Of a DNA stretch of 64,000 nt, positions 45,084 to 56,389 are shown one piece after another (positions within the stretch are counted from its first letter, which is position 1; each line of letters opens with the position of its first letter). A program made the position numbers and the translations under genes. Origin of the DNA: Gari tellinella (lineage: Eukaryota; Mollusca; Bivalvia; Cardiida; Psammobiidae); NCBI GenBank assembly GCA_922989275.2, contig OV277857.1, forward strand, positions 46,539,083-46,603,082, in the 5' to 3' direction. The notes below the pieces were generated by a model. That model saw nothing but the letters and a program-made list of their open reading frames with translations. It was not told where the DNA came from and did not search any database.

Positions 45084-48060
45084 CAAGGCCAGTCACAAGG
45101 TATGGTAGTCGACCAGCCCGTCTTCATGTTTGAAAAGAAACTTCAATAGCAATATCCGCAGATAGAACACGATAAGGCCCTTGTTACACTTGGTGCAGTG
45201 TATACGGAACATAAGTATACGCTGCAATGAGTGTCTGGAGATTGGCTAGACTGTAAAAGGTGACACCAGCACTCACTAACAGTGGTATCTCGAATAGTGG
45301 CAGAGCTCATCCCTTCATTGGCAGCCATTACATTTGCAAACTAAAATGCGTGCATCAGAAACACGCAAGAAACACATATGTTCTATTATGCCAAACGTGC
45401 TACAGACAAATTGTCATCTGACGGGTGGATTAAACATGTGCCATCAGCCAAATGTAGATTACTGCTATAAACTGAATCTTCTGATTCTTCAATTTGTTAA
45501 GTCTTGTCGCACAGCTGAATTTAGTCTTTATATAGAAGCGGTTGATTCATAGATACTATGAGTCTTCATATGATACTATTTCTAGTATTTTATAAATCTG
45601 AAAATCCACCTCCGCCATGTGGAAATACGCGAAAAGAAACATACCATTGTACCAAAAGGCTGATTTCATGGGTCTAAAAAATTTTTTGGGGGCATTGTTA
45701 AACGTCAAACGTGCCAGCTTCGTGATTGATTGATTGAATTTGGTTTCATGGGATCGCAAGACATCAAATTGCCATATGGCGCAGAGAAACGATTACGTAT
45801 CATGTACATATTGAAATATGTCGATCAAAGAGTGTATACCTCAGAAAATAACCCAACGCATGTATAAGGATAAAGGCAATTGAAAAAAAAAACTAGACAT
45901 ATATGTACAATAAATAGCGTCCTGGGTTACAAAAGCATTATAATTTCATTCATTTGAATGTGATAACTCTAGTAGATGCCTTTGAATATCTTAGACATAT
46001 CTTTAATGGAAGACAATGGTAAATTGCTGCACTTAGATACGTCAACACATACCCTTATGTGATGGAGTAGGTTAAATTCTTTGGAATGCAACTAAATATA
46101 AACTTTCTAAACAAAATTACAAGTTTCCAAGAGGAAGCATTCACTGTTACACTATCAACAGTTAAAGTGACGTTGTTCAAGAATGTTTTGTCTGAGCCAT
46201 GTTACTAACTTACTGGCGTTCACCGTCTACAACGCCAGTCCAGACTCTGCCATGAACGATGTGATCAGCCTAGATTCCTCCATCCGTCCATATAGCTTGG
46301 TCTGTACAGCTATCGACTCTGTCCACATATGTTTCCTTTTCTCGTCCAGATGTGGACACCTCTGCAGTATATGCCAAGTCGTTTGCTGTTCAAGGCCACA
46401 AGTACATAAGGGGGGTGGGGCTATCTTCATCTTGGTAAACATATGTGAGTAAAGCCTGTTGTGTCCAGTGCGGAGCCTTATTATAGCCACTTGTTCCCTT
46501 CTGTGTCTGAGCCACGTTGAAACGTAATTGGAAGTTGCCAACCCAATATTACTTTCAAGCAATTTAGGATGCAGGTCCAATGAGTATATCGTAACCAAAT
46601 AAAGGTCTACCTATACACTTACCCTAACGGAGAAAGGGCTTATGAATCACTGGGGCCTGAGTAAATGATTTGACTGTCCCGTAGATCTGGACACTTGCAG
46701 ACCGCTGAGGTGTTCGACGAAACTTTTCGTATTGATTGCATGGCTCCAATGCCAAACCAAACAACAAGACATTATCTTAAATGAACAAACCAATAAAGAT
46801 CAAGACAATATAGAATATTGAATTCGTTAACATAGATAACTATTCAGTGAGCTGACTGTAGCCGGATTTTTTTTCGTGAAATAGACGTTAGAAACTTCTA
46901 GTTTCATATGAGCTGACCCTGTTACTTTGGCACCATTCAATCTAGATGGTGACATGAAGAAAACTACAAAATCTGAAATATTGTCTAGGTTTGAAGGAAA
47001 GGTGGAAAAAAGCAGCTTGACAAAAAAGAACACCCGGGGCTTTTAGTCACTGACTTGATGTTGCTTAGGATGATATGCACCAAAAGGTCTGATTGTAAAA
47101 CATTTGGTGATGTTTCTAAGAAAGTTGCATCAGTAGTTTTAGGCGCGGCACTCAAATACACAGCTCTGGTTGGGGATAACTACCAGTATGAAAAATCTAT
47201 CATGTCCGGAGAAAGGACGAGGCACAGGCATGTAGAGATACAGGAAATAAGAATTCAGACAACGAACACGCCCATGTCAAGGCAAATAACAAAGTTACTT
47301 TTAAATCCTGTCAACAAGATCGAAAATATCAATGCGGATTTCGTTTTGAGAGAATTGACTGCTCAGTTTGAAAATTAATTACCAGATGATATGACTGTAT
47401 TTATCGGTGGCGGTTTCAAAGACACAGATAAAGCAGTAAAGGTACTGAGAAATACTTGTGAAAATGTAGAAGAACTACGGTCTGACCATGAGAAGGCAAA
47501 TTCTAGAACGATTCCACATATAGATATCGTCGTGAGAGAGCTCTATGTTACAAATATTGTTCTGTTGATTCCGAAGTGGCAGACATTTGTCAAAGAATAG
47601 CATTGGATCAAATATTCAGACACCAAATAAAACGTGTTGTTCATATGCACGACAAAAGCATCAGAGTTTGGAGAAACATTTTCAAATGTTTGCCGGTCAT
47701 ACATGCGTTGAGGGTTGTGACTCTAATAGTGCATTTTATGGAATGGGGAAAAAAACGTTGGAGCACCATTGTCACGAATAGTGTCATTGCTTGAAGGACA
47801 TGGAGAATTTGGAGAGGACCCAGTTGACATATCAATACGTGCAACATAAGCTGTGACACAGGCAGTGTCTGCTTATACAGCGACATGCTAGAAGAAAACA
47901 TCGACAGTGTCAGGTATGACCTGTTCTCAAAGAAGGTTTTTTTTCAAGTGCAAAACCCCCGTCGACATCTGATGCACTGAATGAACATTTACGAAGAGAA
48001 AAAACTACAAAACGTACCAGACTTTTATCTGGAATTCTGCCACCAAGCAATACCTCAAAC
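45084..48060 (+). pseudogene. decayed gene of a multi-copy animal protein family (transposon-like), function unknown
   Basis: Scattered frames follow, in order, a large uncharacterised protein family that is repetitive in cnidarians and molluscs. VDQPVFM (45109) corresponds to the family's FDQPL motif. Then come VTLGAVYTEHKY and GDWLDC; TNSGISNSGRAHPFI (about 45275); YCYKLNLLILQFV and FSLYIEAVDS (45466-45552); DNYQYEKSIMSGERTR (47180); LRSDHEKANSR (family HEEADSR, 47478); GCDSNSAFYGMGKKT (47712); EFGEDPVD; and ILPPSN (48038). At least six frameshifts or stops break it, and a LINE tail has inserted at 46200-46620. The HEEADSR and DTDV-like motifs suggest a metal-binding core, but DTDV is destroyed here. 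It is recognised from memory of the family pattern, not from a search. Neighbouring inverted ends suggest it was the cargo or transposase of a DNA element. Confidence 0.65.
46200..46620 (-). pseudogene. non-LTR retrotransposon pol C-terminal tail
   Basis: The minus-strand frame 46598-46227 (123 aa) carries RREQVAIIRLRTGHNRL followed by CTCGLEQQTTWHILQRC. This is the cysteine/histidine finger (C-x-C-x7-H-x4-C spacing) that ends the pol protein of many LINEs after RNase H, then KLYG and a short tail. No RT or RNase H is upstream, so it is a 5'-truncated insertion, as target-primed reverse transcription commonly leaves. It lies opposite to, and inside, the decayed gene around it, between the region ending near 46185 and the block starting near 46740. 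Confidence 0.75.
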
Positions 48061-49090
48061 TACCATCCCCAGTTAACGCTAGTTGGGACACCGTTGGAAA
48101 TAATTACCTTGTTCTGATTAAAATAACAATACACATTCTGCAATAATTGGTTTCAAAAGATGCGCATGCAAAAGCTATTGCTCATCGAGGCGATGCAAAT
48201 GGCAAAATGAACAATTTGCAGCCCACTGACGCATGTGCTTGCGATGACGAAATATGTGACAACCGGGTTGGTTATGCTCATGTAGATAGTGAAGGAGACG
48301 ACCAGTAGGCTATGAAATATGTGACATAACATTCAAGCCATTATGATGGAATTGGGATCATAGAAATTACCCAATGCTCGACCGGCAGAGTGGCCCATTT
48401 CCATCAAACCGGACACTTACACATTATAATTCACACCATACACACTAGTTGCGATATTACTGAACTACTGTTAAATAAAAATAAACACCACAAAATATTC
48501 ATTAACGTACGTCAGTTTGCGTCAGTCAGACGAAAATGAAATGTCATTCGATTCAGATGAACACCATAGTAAAAAGAAAGGTACACTAGTCTACATGTTA
48601 CAGTTGAGCGACATGGCTATAAGCTACATGTATGAATGATATTAACAATAATTATGTAGCTAGATATCAATAGTGATAACTTTTAGCAGACGTCAAATTT
48701 TGAAAAGATAACTAATACTCAACCACTCCGATACATATGCTGCTGATTTGCCTTCTAACCAACTCGCTGAATACACAATGTCCATCTGCGTGACCATATT
48801 TTGAAAATAATACGAAAACGGCAAAAGATCCTAACGTAAAGCAGTTGAATTTAATCATACAAACTCGGAATTGTTAATGTGAGAAATGATTCAACTGGCG
48901 TTACGATACGCTAAAATTATATATGACGGTTCTGTGTAGATCTATTAAAATGTGTATATGATATTTGGCAATTTATATATTCAACTTAAACAAAGGGAAG
49001 CCTGCTCAAACAAACGAGACATCGCAGACGATGCGAATACCCTCGCTCAGTTTATTTATACTTACGATGGTATTTTAAAAAGGGGTGATT
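48061..49090. other. gap, no gene seen
   Basis: Part may be the degraded 3' end of the pseudogene (to about 48310). The rest is A+T-rich without features. Confidence 0.4.
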
Positions 49091-49099
49091 TCTATGAAT

Positions 49100-49770
49100 A
49101 TGTGTGTGAAGTTTCGTGGTAAAGGTAATATACCCCGGAAAAAATGAGTTTCATACATATGCACATACACACATTTTGAAATTGAGGTCAAGAGTCAAGG
49201 TCAAAGTCACAGTGACCTTAAAGTAGTACTCAACACCCCGCAATCTCATTATGTATTAACACACCAAATTTGCTATTCCTTGCTGATACGGTAAAACAGA
49301 TATGCTCCAGACAAGCTTTTGAAAAAGAATTGAGGTCAAAGGTCAACGTCACAGTAAACTAAAAGTAGAACACGACACTCCGCAATCCCAAAGTGTACTC
49401 ACACAACAAATTTGCTCTTCCTAGCTGATGTGGTAATAGAACTATACTCAGGACAAAATGAGTTACATATATACAAGCATACACACATTTTACAATTAAG
49501 GTCAAGGGTCAAGGTCAAGGTCACAGTGACCTTAAAGTAGTACGCCACACTCCGCCTTCTCATGATGTTCTTACACACCAAATTAACTTAGCTAATACTG
49601 TACAGAAGATATGCTCCGGACAAGCTTTTTTTTAAAATTTGAGGTCAAAGGTCAAGGTCAAGGTCACAGTGACCTAAGTTTAAAATGTGACACTCTGCCA
49701 TCCCATGATGTACTCACACAACAAATTTGGTGTCCCTAGCTAAAGTGGTAAAGGAAATATACAAGTAGTA
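49100..49770 (+). repeat. tandem units with AAGGTCAAGGTCACAGTGAC
   Basis: GTCAAAGTCACAGTGACC or a near form at about 49200, 49340, 49508 and 49650, each followed by a CACTCCGCAATCTCATG-like block, ACACAACAAATTTG and TATGCTCCGGACAAGC. Units are about 140-170 bp. Confidence 0.75.
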
Positions 49771-49985
49771 CTCAAATGCAATATATTGTGGCGAAAATTG
49801 AATAATTGAAGGTCAGAGTTATCGCCCTTGTAAAATGTCCCTGACCACTTTCAGTCTTGGCATCCGGCCTTTCCAAACTCGGGAAGGTCCATACTATTCA
49901 AATATACCATTAGAAATTTTCTGCATCTCCACTTGCAAATCATTGTTAATTAAGGGTCTTTTGAGAGTTGGCGCCCTCACTAATA

Positions 49986-50495
49986 CAGAGGATTTTAATT
50001 GAGGCACGATTATGATTATTATCTGTCTATACCCTTAATTCACTGCTGTTTTTATTTTTTATAAAAAATGCTAATTTTAATTTTATTGCACATCATCATT
50101 TATTATAATCTATCTCATTATACTATCAAATAATTCCATACAGAGTGTTCTATGGACTTATTTATTTACATAAAGACCCAATTTTATTTGGGAAAAGCAG
50201 CCAGGAAGTAAAGATGAATTTGTCTTCTACTTTACTTTCATTTTGCTTTAGCCTACGTAGTCATCTTATATAGTAACTAGGAAGCGGGTGTGAAGATCTT
50301 CTATGTTTAATGTAATAAAGGTTTATATGATATGATATGATCGGTATTGAGTATTTATTTCACCTATGAAGTTCTAAAAAGATAACACAGTTTCGATCCA
50401 ATCTTTTCTGGCTCCGATTTATTTCCAAACAACGCTTAAAAGTATTGGAATAAAATGTCATCTATAGTTTCTGGTTGCATTTTATTTCTTCCGCT
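49986..50495. other. gap with a decayed MITE
   Basis: GAAAAGCAGCCAGGAAGTAA and ACTTTACTTTCATTTTGCTT (50191-50257) resemble the family A hairpin. Otherwise nothing. Confidence 0.4.
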
Positions 50496-50543
50496 TGACA
50501 AGCATTTTGGAGCCAGATCATATGTGGATCCAAACTATTTGGT
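50496..50543. repeat. hairpin module, short decayed variant
   Basis: GACAAGCATTTTGGAGCC and GGATCCAAACTATTTGG flank AGATCATATG. Confidence 0.5.
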
Positions 50544-50900
50544 AAAATATTACCAAATTGCCCATAGCGTAAATATAGCCATAAATAATTACATTTCCCG
50601 TATATCGGGCTCCTAACTGTCTGACCAAAAATTGTCCGTATATATCGGGTTCCGTGTATTTTTTTGTACTATATTTCCTTTGGTGACGAATTGACTACCC
50701 CTTTTGTACTATAATGCTTTGGTGACGAATCTGCATGGTGACGAATTGTCAATCATCCCTATAGGTGATGCATTGAAAATGCACCAATATTATATGATCG
50801 CGTAAAAGCCAGTAATGGTTATGTGACGTATATCATTCAGATCGGATCGTTTGTGTGACTATTGAGGTCAAAAAGACTATCCTAGTAGTATTGCGATAGT

Positions 50901-51164
50901 TCAAATAGAATCTAGTAATACTATCACGATAGTTGTTTTAATAACTATTTTCTTATAAATAGAGGCTTCTTTAGCTAGCTTCGAATCCATGTTCTGAAGG
51001 AAGTTTTCAGACGTTTTCGTTATGTTCGCTATTGCCACAGACGGGTGTTTGCGAGTCATGTGATCGATTAAATTGGATGTGTTTCCACTAAGTTTTATAT
51101 TACAGTTTCTACATGCAACTTTTGTTTGATACACTGTGTCGTTTTGCTGCCATTTTCATTTTTC
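50901..51164 (-). pseudogene. BED-type zinc finger fragment (hAT transposase / ZBED type)
   Basis: The minus-strand frame, open from about 51155 and ending at a stop at 50901, reads VACRNCNIKLSGNTSNLIDH then MTRKHP. This gives C-x2-C...H-x4-H with the GNTSNL-H-RKHP signature of BED fingers, which begin hAT transposases and their domesticated relatives. In-frame sequence starts before the first GTG with no ATG; an ATG at about 51152 is in another frame, so a small indel probably separates start and finger. Nothing of the hAT catalytic domain follows. It lies just outside the inverted-repeat element that begins at 51190. Confidence 0.65.
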
Positions 51165-51435
51165 AGTTTACACTAAGATCGAATGGAATGCCGGTGTAAC
51201 GAAGTATTTTGACCCCCATCGAAAAGTGACCCCCCGGTCAAAATTCGACGTCGTAGAATGACCTCGCATCGTCGAATTATGACCTCCCATCGTCGAATTA
51301 TGACCCCCCCCCCCCTGTCGAAATATGACCCCCTTCAAAAATCCTTGATATTTTGTTTAAAGTCAGTTGTTTTAAACCTAAGTTTTGAGTGAATAAATTA
51401 TATTGATTGAATTGTAAGTGTGTCTGCCTATCAAT

Positions 51436-51512
51436 GGACAACCTTATGGGTATCGAACCCAGAACCGTTTACCCTTTTACAAGTATACATTTACGATCTA
51501 CCAATTACTCTT
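51436..51512 (-). repeat. tRNA-like sequence
   Basis: Minus strand GAGTAATTGGTAGATCG (A-box-like) and TCTGGGTTCGATACCCA (B box with T stem). The acceptor is not paired. SINE-like. Confidence 0.4.
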
Positions 51513-51639
51513 GTTCGATTATTGATTTAATGTCGACGTAGCAGGCTGAGTAAACCCCAATCACACATGCACCACGTCTCCGAGAAAGCGTATGATCAGA
51601 ATTTATTATACGCTCGTATTGACATTCATTCCAAGAAAT

Positions 51640-51912
51640 CTTCCTATCTTGCCGCGGTTTCTTTGGTTTAACCAACTACTTCACAGCCTTTTTCTAGCTT
51701 TAAAGACAGATGACCACTTAGAGCAGGTTAAAAGTAAAGCAGATTGCGCATTCTGCTTTACTTCAGCCTGCTTTAATGTACACTTTGCTAGGATATAGAA
51801 ACTATTTTCTTATGGTATATATCCATGACAGTATAAATTTGATCTTTTATCTCCAGTAGAAGAATAAAAAGATCAAAGGCGTAAAATTCGTATTTATTAA
51901 GTAATGCCTTAA
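51640..51912. mobile_element. family A MITE, decayed ends
   Basis: Hairpin arms GAGCAGGTTAAAAGTAAAGC and GCTTTACTTCAGCCTGCTTT, then TAGGATATAGAAACTATTTT. A TTAA follows at 51909. Confidence 0.65.
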
Positions 51913-52077
51913 CATATTTTCATAGAGGATGTTTTGATTTGTCGGAACTTATCCCTTTTGTCAAGAAATAAGAAGAATGCAGGTCGGTTGTTTTGAGTGG
52001 GCTTTTGTGTCTTTTGTCAACACTTGCTATGTTGTGCGTTTATAGTTTACCATGTTGAGTGTAAAGTTAATTGCATT

Positions 52078-52126
52078 TACTAAACAAACAAGCAAACAAA
52101 CAAACAAACAAACAAGCAAACAAAAA
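52078..52126 (+). repeat. (CAAA)n microsatellite
   Basis: CAAACAAGCAAACAAACAAA-type run. Confidence 0.9.
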
Positions 52127-52194
52127 GCGATCAAAATCGGAAGCTGTGTTATGTTGCCTCATTGCACATCACACCATTCAGTGTCGTGGAAAGA

Positions 52195-52565
52195 CTCCGG
52201 TCATTATTCTAGCTCGTATTTTGACACCTCGGCCATTATTCGATATCATAGTTTGACTCGCAGGTCATTATTCGATGTCGTAGAATGACCCCCGGTCATT
52301 ATTCGGTGTCGTAGAATGACCCCCGGTCATTATTCGATGTCGTAGAATGACCCCCGGTCATTATTCGATGTCGTAGAATGACTCCCCGGTCATTATTCGA
52401 TGTCGTAGAATGACCCCCGGTCATTATTTGATGTCGTAGAATGACCCCCTGATATCATTCTATTTCATAGAATGCCACCCCTGCCCCGATATGGCAATTA
52501 CCGTATTTGATGTCAAAATAAGACCCATTGTCATTTTTCAATGTCGTAGAATAACCCCGCCATGG
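52195..52565 (+). repeat. ~31 bp tandem array, about ten units
   Basis: The unit GGTCATTATTCGATGTCGTA then GAATGACCCCC is nearly perfect over the central six copies (52262-52450) and degenerate outside. The same words occur in the inverted ends of the surrounding element. Confidence 0.88.
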
Positions 52566-53094
52566 TTGCGATCAGCTCCCTGAGGGTAAATTCATATCAG
52601 ATTGCTAATTACCTAAATCATTGGCTGCTTCTATGTTGTACAATATACTGTCAATAATCTAATCAATTTTCATGGTCACATGCCGCAATGTTTCTGTTGC
52701 GACACATTGTTAGATGATGAATGTCATTGGAACCGATGTAAATATTACAAATACATGTTCTTTAAAAGGGGGATACATATTTGCACTCGTTCACGTAACG
52801 TTTATTGGTATGGAGTACCACTGATAGACTGTAAACTACGCTCAATAAATTGTCACATATCTTCAAGAATAGAAACAGGCTAAGGAGTAAAGGGTTAAAT
52901 AATCAGGTCTGACATAATGCATCTAACAGAAAATGTATTTGAAACTTTAATGATGTTATGTCCAACAGTAACATTTATACATTTTGTCTTGGTAATTAGC
53001 AGTAATTCAATTAAGAAGTATACAGGCAAAAACGACATGACATTTCATATAACAGGTTTAAAATGTAGAAATCACTTCAAAGAGCTTTGTACAA

Positions 53095-53270
53095 AACTTT
53101 TGGTCTGTATTTACCCTTTGCTCCATAGGCAAGCTTGCAAATTAGCTACGTTTAACTGTGATTAAGGCAGGACAATGCATACAGCAATATGAATTTTATG
53201 CAGAAAGCTCATGTATGCTTTCTGCTTTACACTCATTTTGTTGTTAGCTGACGCCTGTAATTAAAACTAT
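53095..53270. mobile_element. family A MITE fragment
   Basis: ATTTACCCTTTGCTCCATAG and TGCAGAAAGCTCATGTATGC then TTTCTGCTTTACACTCATTT, arms of the family hairpin. Confidence 0.5.
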
Positions 53271-53549
53271 TATTGGATTTTATTATCTTAATCTTATTTG
53301 CAGATGTAGGTGCAGGCGGCCTGAGGCGCTACTGTGGAGGAAAGGGTAAAGGGTTCACTTGCTTACAAAAGTATACTTCCTTACCCAGTGGGCACTATAA
53401 AAAGGCTGTGACTTTTCAAACTATAAACTTGCATCCATGTATTCTTAAGTTTAGAATCTTTGATTATTTAGTTGACAAAGAACTTGTAAATGATAACCTA
53501 TCAGTTATATATGATATGCTTATTAGTTACTTTTCAGTAATGTTTTTGA

Positions 53550-53715
53550 CTGTTATCAAAATGTAATGTGTGATGTAATGCATTACTTTGCCAACGTACT
53601 TGTAATTTAATACATTACAAATGTAAACGTAATAATAATTGTAATATAATACACTCTTTAGCAATGTAATTGGTGACACTTGTAATGTAATGTATAACTT
53701 TCTCACGTAATTCAC
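53550..53715. repeat. TGTAATGTAATG-rich palindromic repeat
   Basis: TGTAATGCATTAC-like words in both orientations: GATGTAATGCATTACTTTG, TTGTAATTTAATACATTAC, TGTAATGTAATGTATAAC. Confidence 0.65.
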
Positions 53716-54479
53716 ACCATGCCTGTTCCCGCCCCACCGGCCTGCATACTCCATGACTGAATTACTACCTTAACTTATTTATAAATAAGCTGTCCACGAA
53801 TTATACCACAGACCCGCAGCCACCTTGTTTCCCTACCATCAGTATCCAACAGATAGGCACAAGGTTAACGTAACCCATCGGGAACAGCATTAATTTTAGT
53901 ATACTGTACGTTTCCATGGCGCGCTTATCATAAGTCTGAATTTTGACTTGTTTATCATCTAAATTTTATATATCTTTTAACTTATCCACACCTGAAACTT
54001 CAAGTGGACAATGCAATTTTTTTTCTAGTTATGTCAAGTCAATTTTTGACTAGCTAGAGTTGTTTTATACAATATATTTCAAAACTGACATATATTGCAA
54101 ACATATCAGAGAGCTCCTTTGGGATTAGTCTGATCTGAGTCTACACGGTTTACAAAGGACAAATGTACTATTGCTAGGTAGACTGTTTGTAAATGACTAA
54201 TATACTCGTCGCAAGGGTCCAATGGGTTAAACTGTGTCTGTTAATTGCTAAATTGGGATGGGGTCATTTTTCGATGGGGGTCGATATATTTCAGGAGGGG
54301 TCAAAACACTTCATGAGGGGAGTCATAGTACTATGACCGGGGGGTCAAATTTCGACGTCGAATTATGACCGGGGGGTCATTGTACGATATCGAAAAATGA
54401 CCGGGGGTAATTCTACGTCGTCGAATTTTGACCGGGGGGTCATTTTTCGATGGGGGTCAAAATACTTCGTTACACCGGC

Positions 54480-55070
54480 GTCTCGTTTTCGGGAACCAGG
54501 ATTCAAGTTAATTCAATTTTTTACAGTCCTATGACTAAAATAAAATGATTGAAAGTAAGGGGAAAAGACGCATATAAGTTACGAACTAAACTTATTAAAT
54601 GATAAACGAATCTAAGTCATTGATTCTCATTTCCGAATTCTTGCACCCGGTCTCGGTCTTTACCTTCGTGCGATCAAGTCGTCTGGACGCTTTACGGTTA
54701 ACGAATAAGAGAGAAATACAAGCGTTTGTCGATTGAATTTAATACTGATTCCCGTGTAAATCCATATCACAGGGTCATTTAAACATATCTTTGAATATCT
54801 CCAACAATGTTTTTATGTATTACAATGTATGCAATACCATTAAGCCTACCCGTTCTTGCATTTAGCATAGATGTTTCATCTTTAGGTAATGCACTAAAAT
54901 GCATGATCGGGTCGTTTGGGGTATTCAGAAGTAGACCGTACACTGTCAAAAGCGCTTTGAGAAAGCCTTGGACACCCGTATGGCAGAGTTTTTAACCATG
55001 GTCTCAATGTACATTTATTTATTATTGTTGAGATATTTGTTACAGATGTACTACCTATAGCATTCTCCAC
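54480..55070. other. gap, no gene seen
   Basis: GGTAATGCACTAAAATGCAT then GATCGGGTCGTTTGGGGTAT (54885-54925) is a copy of sequence found again at 55086-55145 and, diverged, at 50764-50810. Confidence 0.45.
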
Positions 55071-55074
55071 CTAT

Positions 55075-55260
55075 AGGTGCTATAGGTAATGCACTGAAAA
55101 TGCACCAATATTACATGATCGGATCGTGTGGGGTATTCAGACTACCAGAAGCGCTTAGACTCGCACACACGTCAGAACTGAAAATGCACCAGGGGGTGCT
55201 ACTCTCGCACCAGGTCAGAACTGAAAATGCACCAGGGGGTGCTACTCTCGCACCAGGAAA
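55075..55260 (+). repeat. dispersed piece plus 43 bp direct tandem repeat
   Basis: GTCAGAACTGAAAATGCACC then AGGGGGTGCTACTCTCGCAC occurs twice back to back (about 55170-55255), a near-perfect duplication. It is preceded by the AATGCACTGAAAATGCACCA block. Confidence 0.75.
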
Positions 55261-55321
55261 AAAGCTTTCCATTCGTTAAAGCTCGGGGACAAAAATGTCC
55301 CCAAGCAATAATTATTTAGCT

Positions 55322-55405
55322 ATGGTGGGATTTGAACCCGGGACCCGGCATTTGGAAATTGAGTAGCAAAATAAGTCAACCACTTAGCCCACTCAACCAC
55401 AGGGC
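55322..55405 (-). repeat. tRNA-Ser/Leu-like SINE head
   Basis: Minus strand: CCTGTGGTTGAGTGGGCTAA (A box region of long-variable-arm tRNAs), B box GGGTTCAAATCCC and a 3' ACCATAGC. The arms pair poorly. Confidence 0.5.
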
Positions 55406-55419
55406 TATTCATATCATTG

Positions 55420-55700
55420 GTAACCGTATCGATTTAACGTACTTCATTGCGTATCGATGGAGAGTACATAATTTGGCTGTGGTTTATGCCTGAGCCAGTT
55501 ATCAAATTCTATAACGTCTTTTGATGCCCACGTACAATACGATAGAAAATATCTTAAAAACCTAAAATTTAATGACTTTTCTGGAATGTGTATTTAGACT
55601 GGTCATATTTTTCTAATGTCAGATGCATGATAACTCTACACATTTGGTTTTATTTGAGTATTTTATTTTTGCAAATATACCATCTGGTTGCGAGTAATGA
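55420..55700 (+). repeat. dispersed repeat, sister of 31195-31525
   Basis: Collinear blocks GTTTATGCCTGAGCC, GAAAATATCTTAAAAACCT, TTTTATTTGAGTATTTTATT and CATCTGGTTGCGAGT. Confidence 0.65.
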
Positions 55701-56389
55701 TGGTTTATAGAGATGTAATACAAGAACAACAAAGAAATCAGGGTACAAATTTAATTTTACCATTTTTTTTCTTCAAAACATGTTCAATAGAAAATGTGTT
55801 TTATTCTAAATGGCATGTTTTATATTTATTCATACTTAATGAGGTCTATTATTGATTTTGCTGTCTATTTAATTTACTCACTTAAAGCAGGTTGAAAGTA
55901 AATCAGTATGTGCCTTAAGGCGCATTCTGCTTTACTTTCAGACTCCTTTAAGCTACCATCTGCTAGAATAAAGCAAACATTTTTATGATATATTTTCATG
56001 ACTGTTTTTTCTTCAGTGAATAAATAAATTAAAGGTATATTTATGGGGTCATGGCCTCATGGGTACAAAGCATTTGGATTTAATGTCTTCACATCAATAT
56101 TTCCATTCAAGATCATCCATTATTTGTTTCTGGAATTCAAATGTCATAGCAACTAAGTAAGACACTACACTGTCCATATGTATCTCCCTGGTAAAGATGA
56201 ATACGTTGCTGCTAAATCTTTAGGACTCTCTAACTGAATCTGTTCATGAAACCTGAAATCACAAATTAAAGTATTACAGTAACTGTCACTGTAAGATGAC
56301 ACTGCCCCCGCATTGTTTTGACATGTTATATATTATATTATACATTATATAAAGAAGTTATGAGCAATGTAAAGTTTTCTCAAATTATA
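55701..56389. mobile_element. gap holding one family A MITE hairpin (55880-56060)
   Basis: Arms AAAGCAGGTTGAAAGTAAAT and TTTACTTTCAGACTCCTTTA with TTAAGGCGCATTCTGC at the tip. Ends are diverged. The remainder is featureless. Confidence 0.55.

Larger units (their letters stand above)
43979..49985. mobile_element. ~6 kb segment between inverted ends, enclosing a decayed gene
   Basis: The left border TAGTAAGGGCGCC, then TTGCAAGTGGTGATGCAGAA and AATTT, is matched in reverse complement at the right border (TAGTGAGGGCGCC, TTGCAAGTGGAGATGCAGAA). A target duplication is not clear. The interior holds the pseudogene at 45084-48060 in + orientation and, near the right end, tandem AAGGTCAAGGTCACAGTGAC units. 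The inverted ends may mark a DNA transposon whose gene has decayed, or may be two copies of a shorter repeat. Confidence 0.5.
51190..54479. mobile_element. 3.3 kb element with array-bearing inverted ends
   Basis: Left GCCGGTGTAACGAAGTATTT then TGACCCCCATCGAAAA and CGGTCAAAATTCGACG matches the right end in reverse complement almost perfectly. The inverted ends continue as degenerate short units of the type TCGAATTATGACCCCC (51205-51345 and 54249-54460). The middle has a third array (52195-52565). Between them are family A MITE pieces, a tRNA-like sequence and A+T-rich DNA; no gene was recognised. No target duplication is obvious. Confidence 0.75.

Noticed and set aside
53273..53566. 97-codon ORF with Gly/Tyr-rich start
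   Set aside because: No recognisable domain, A+T-driven composition, inside a repeat element.
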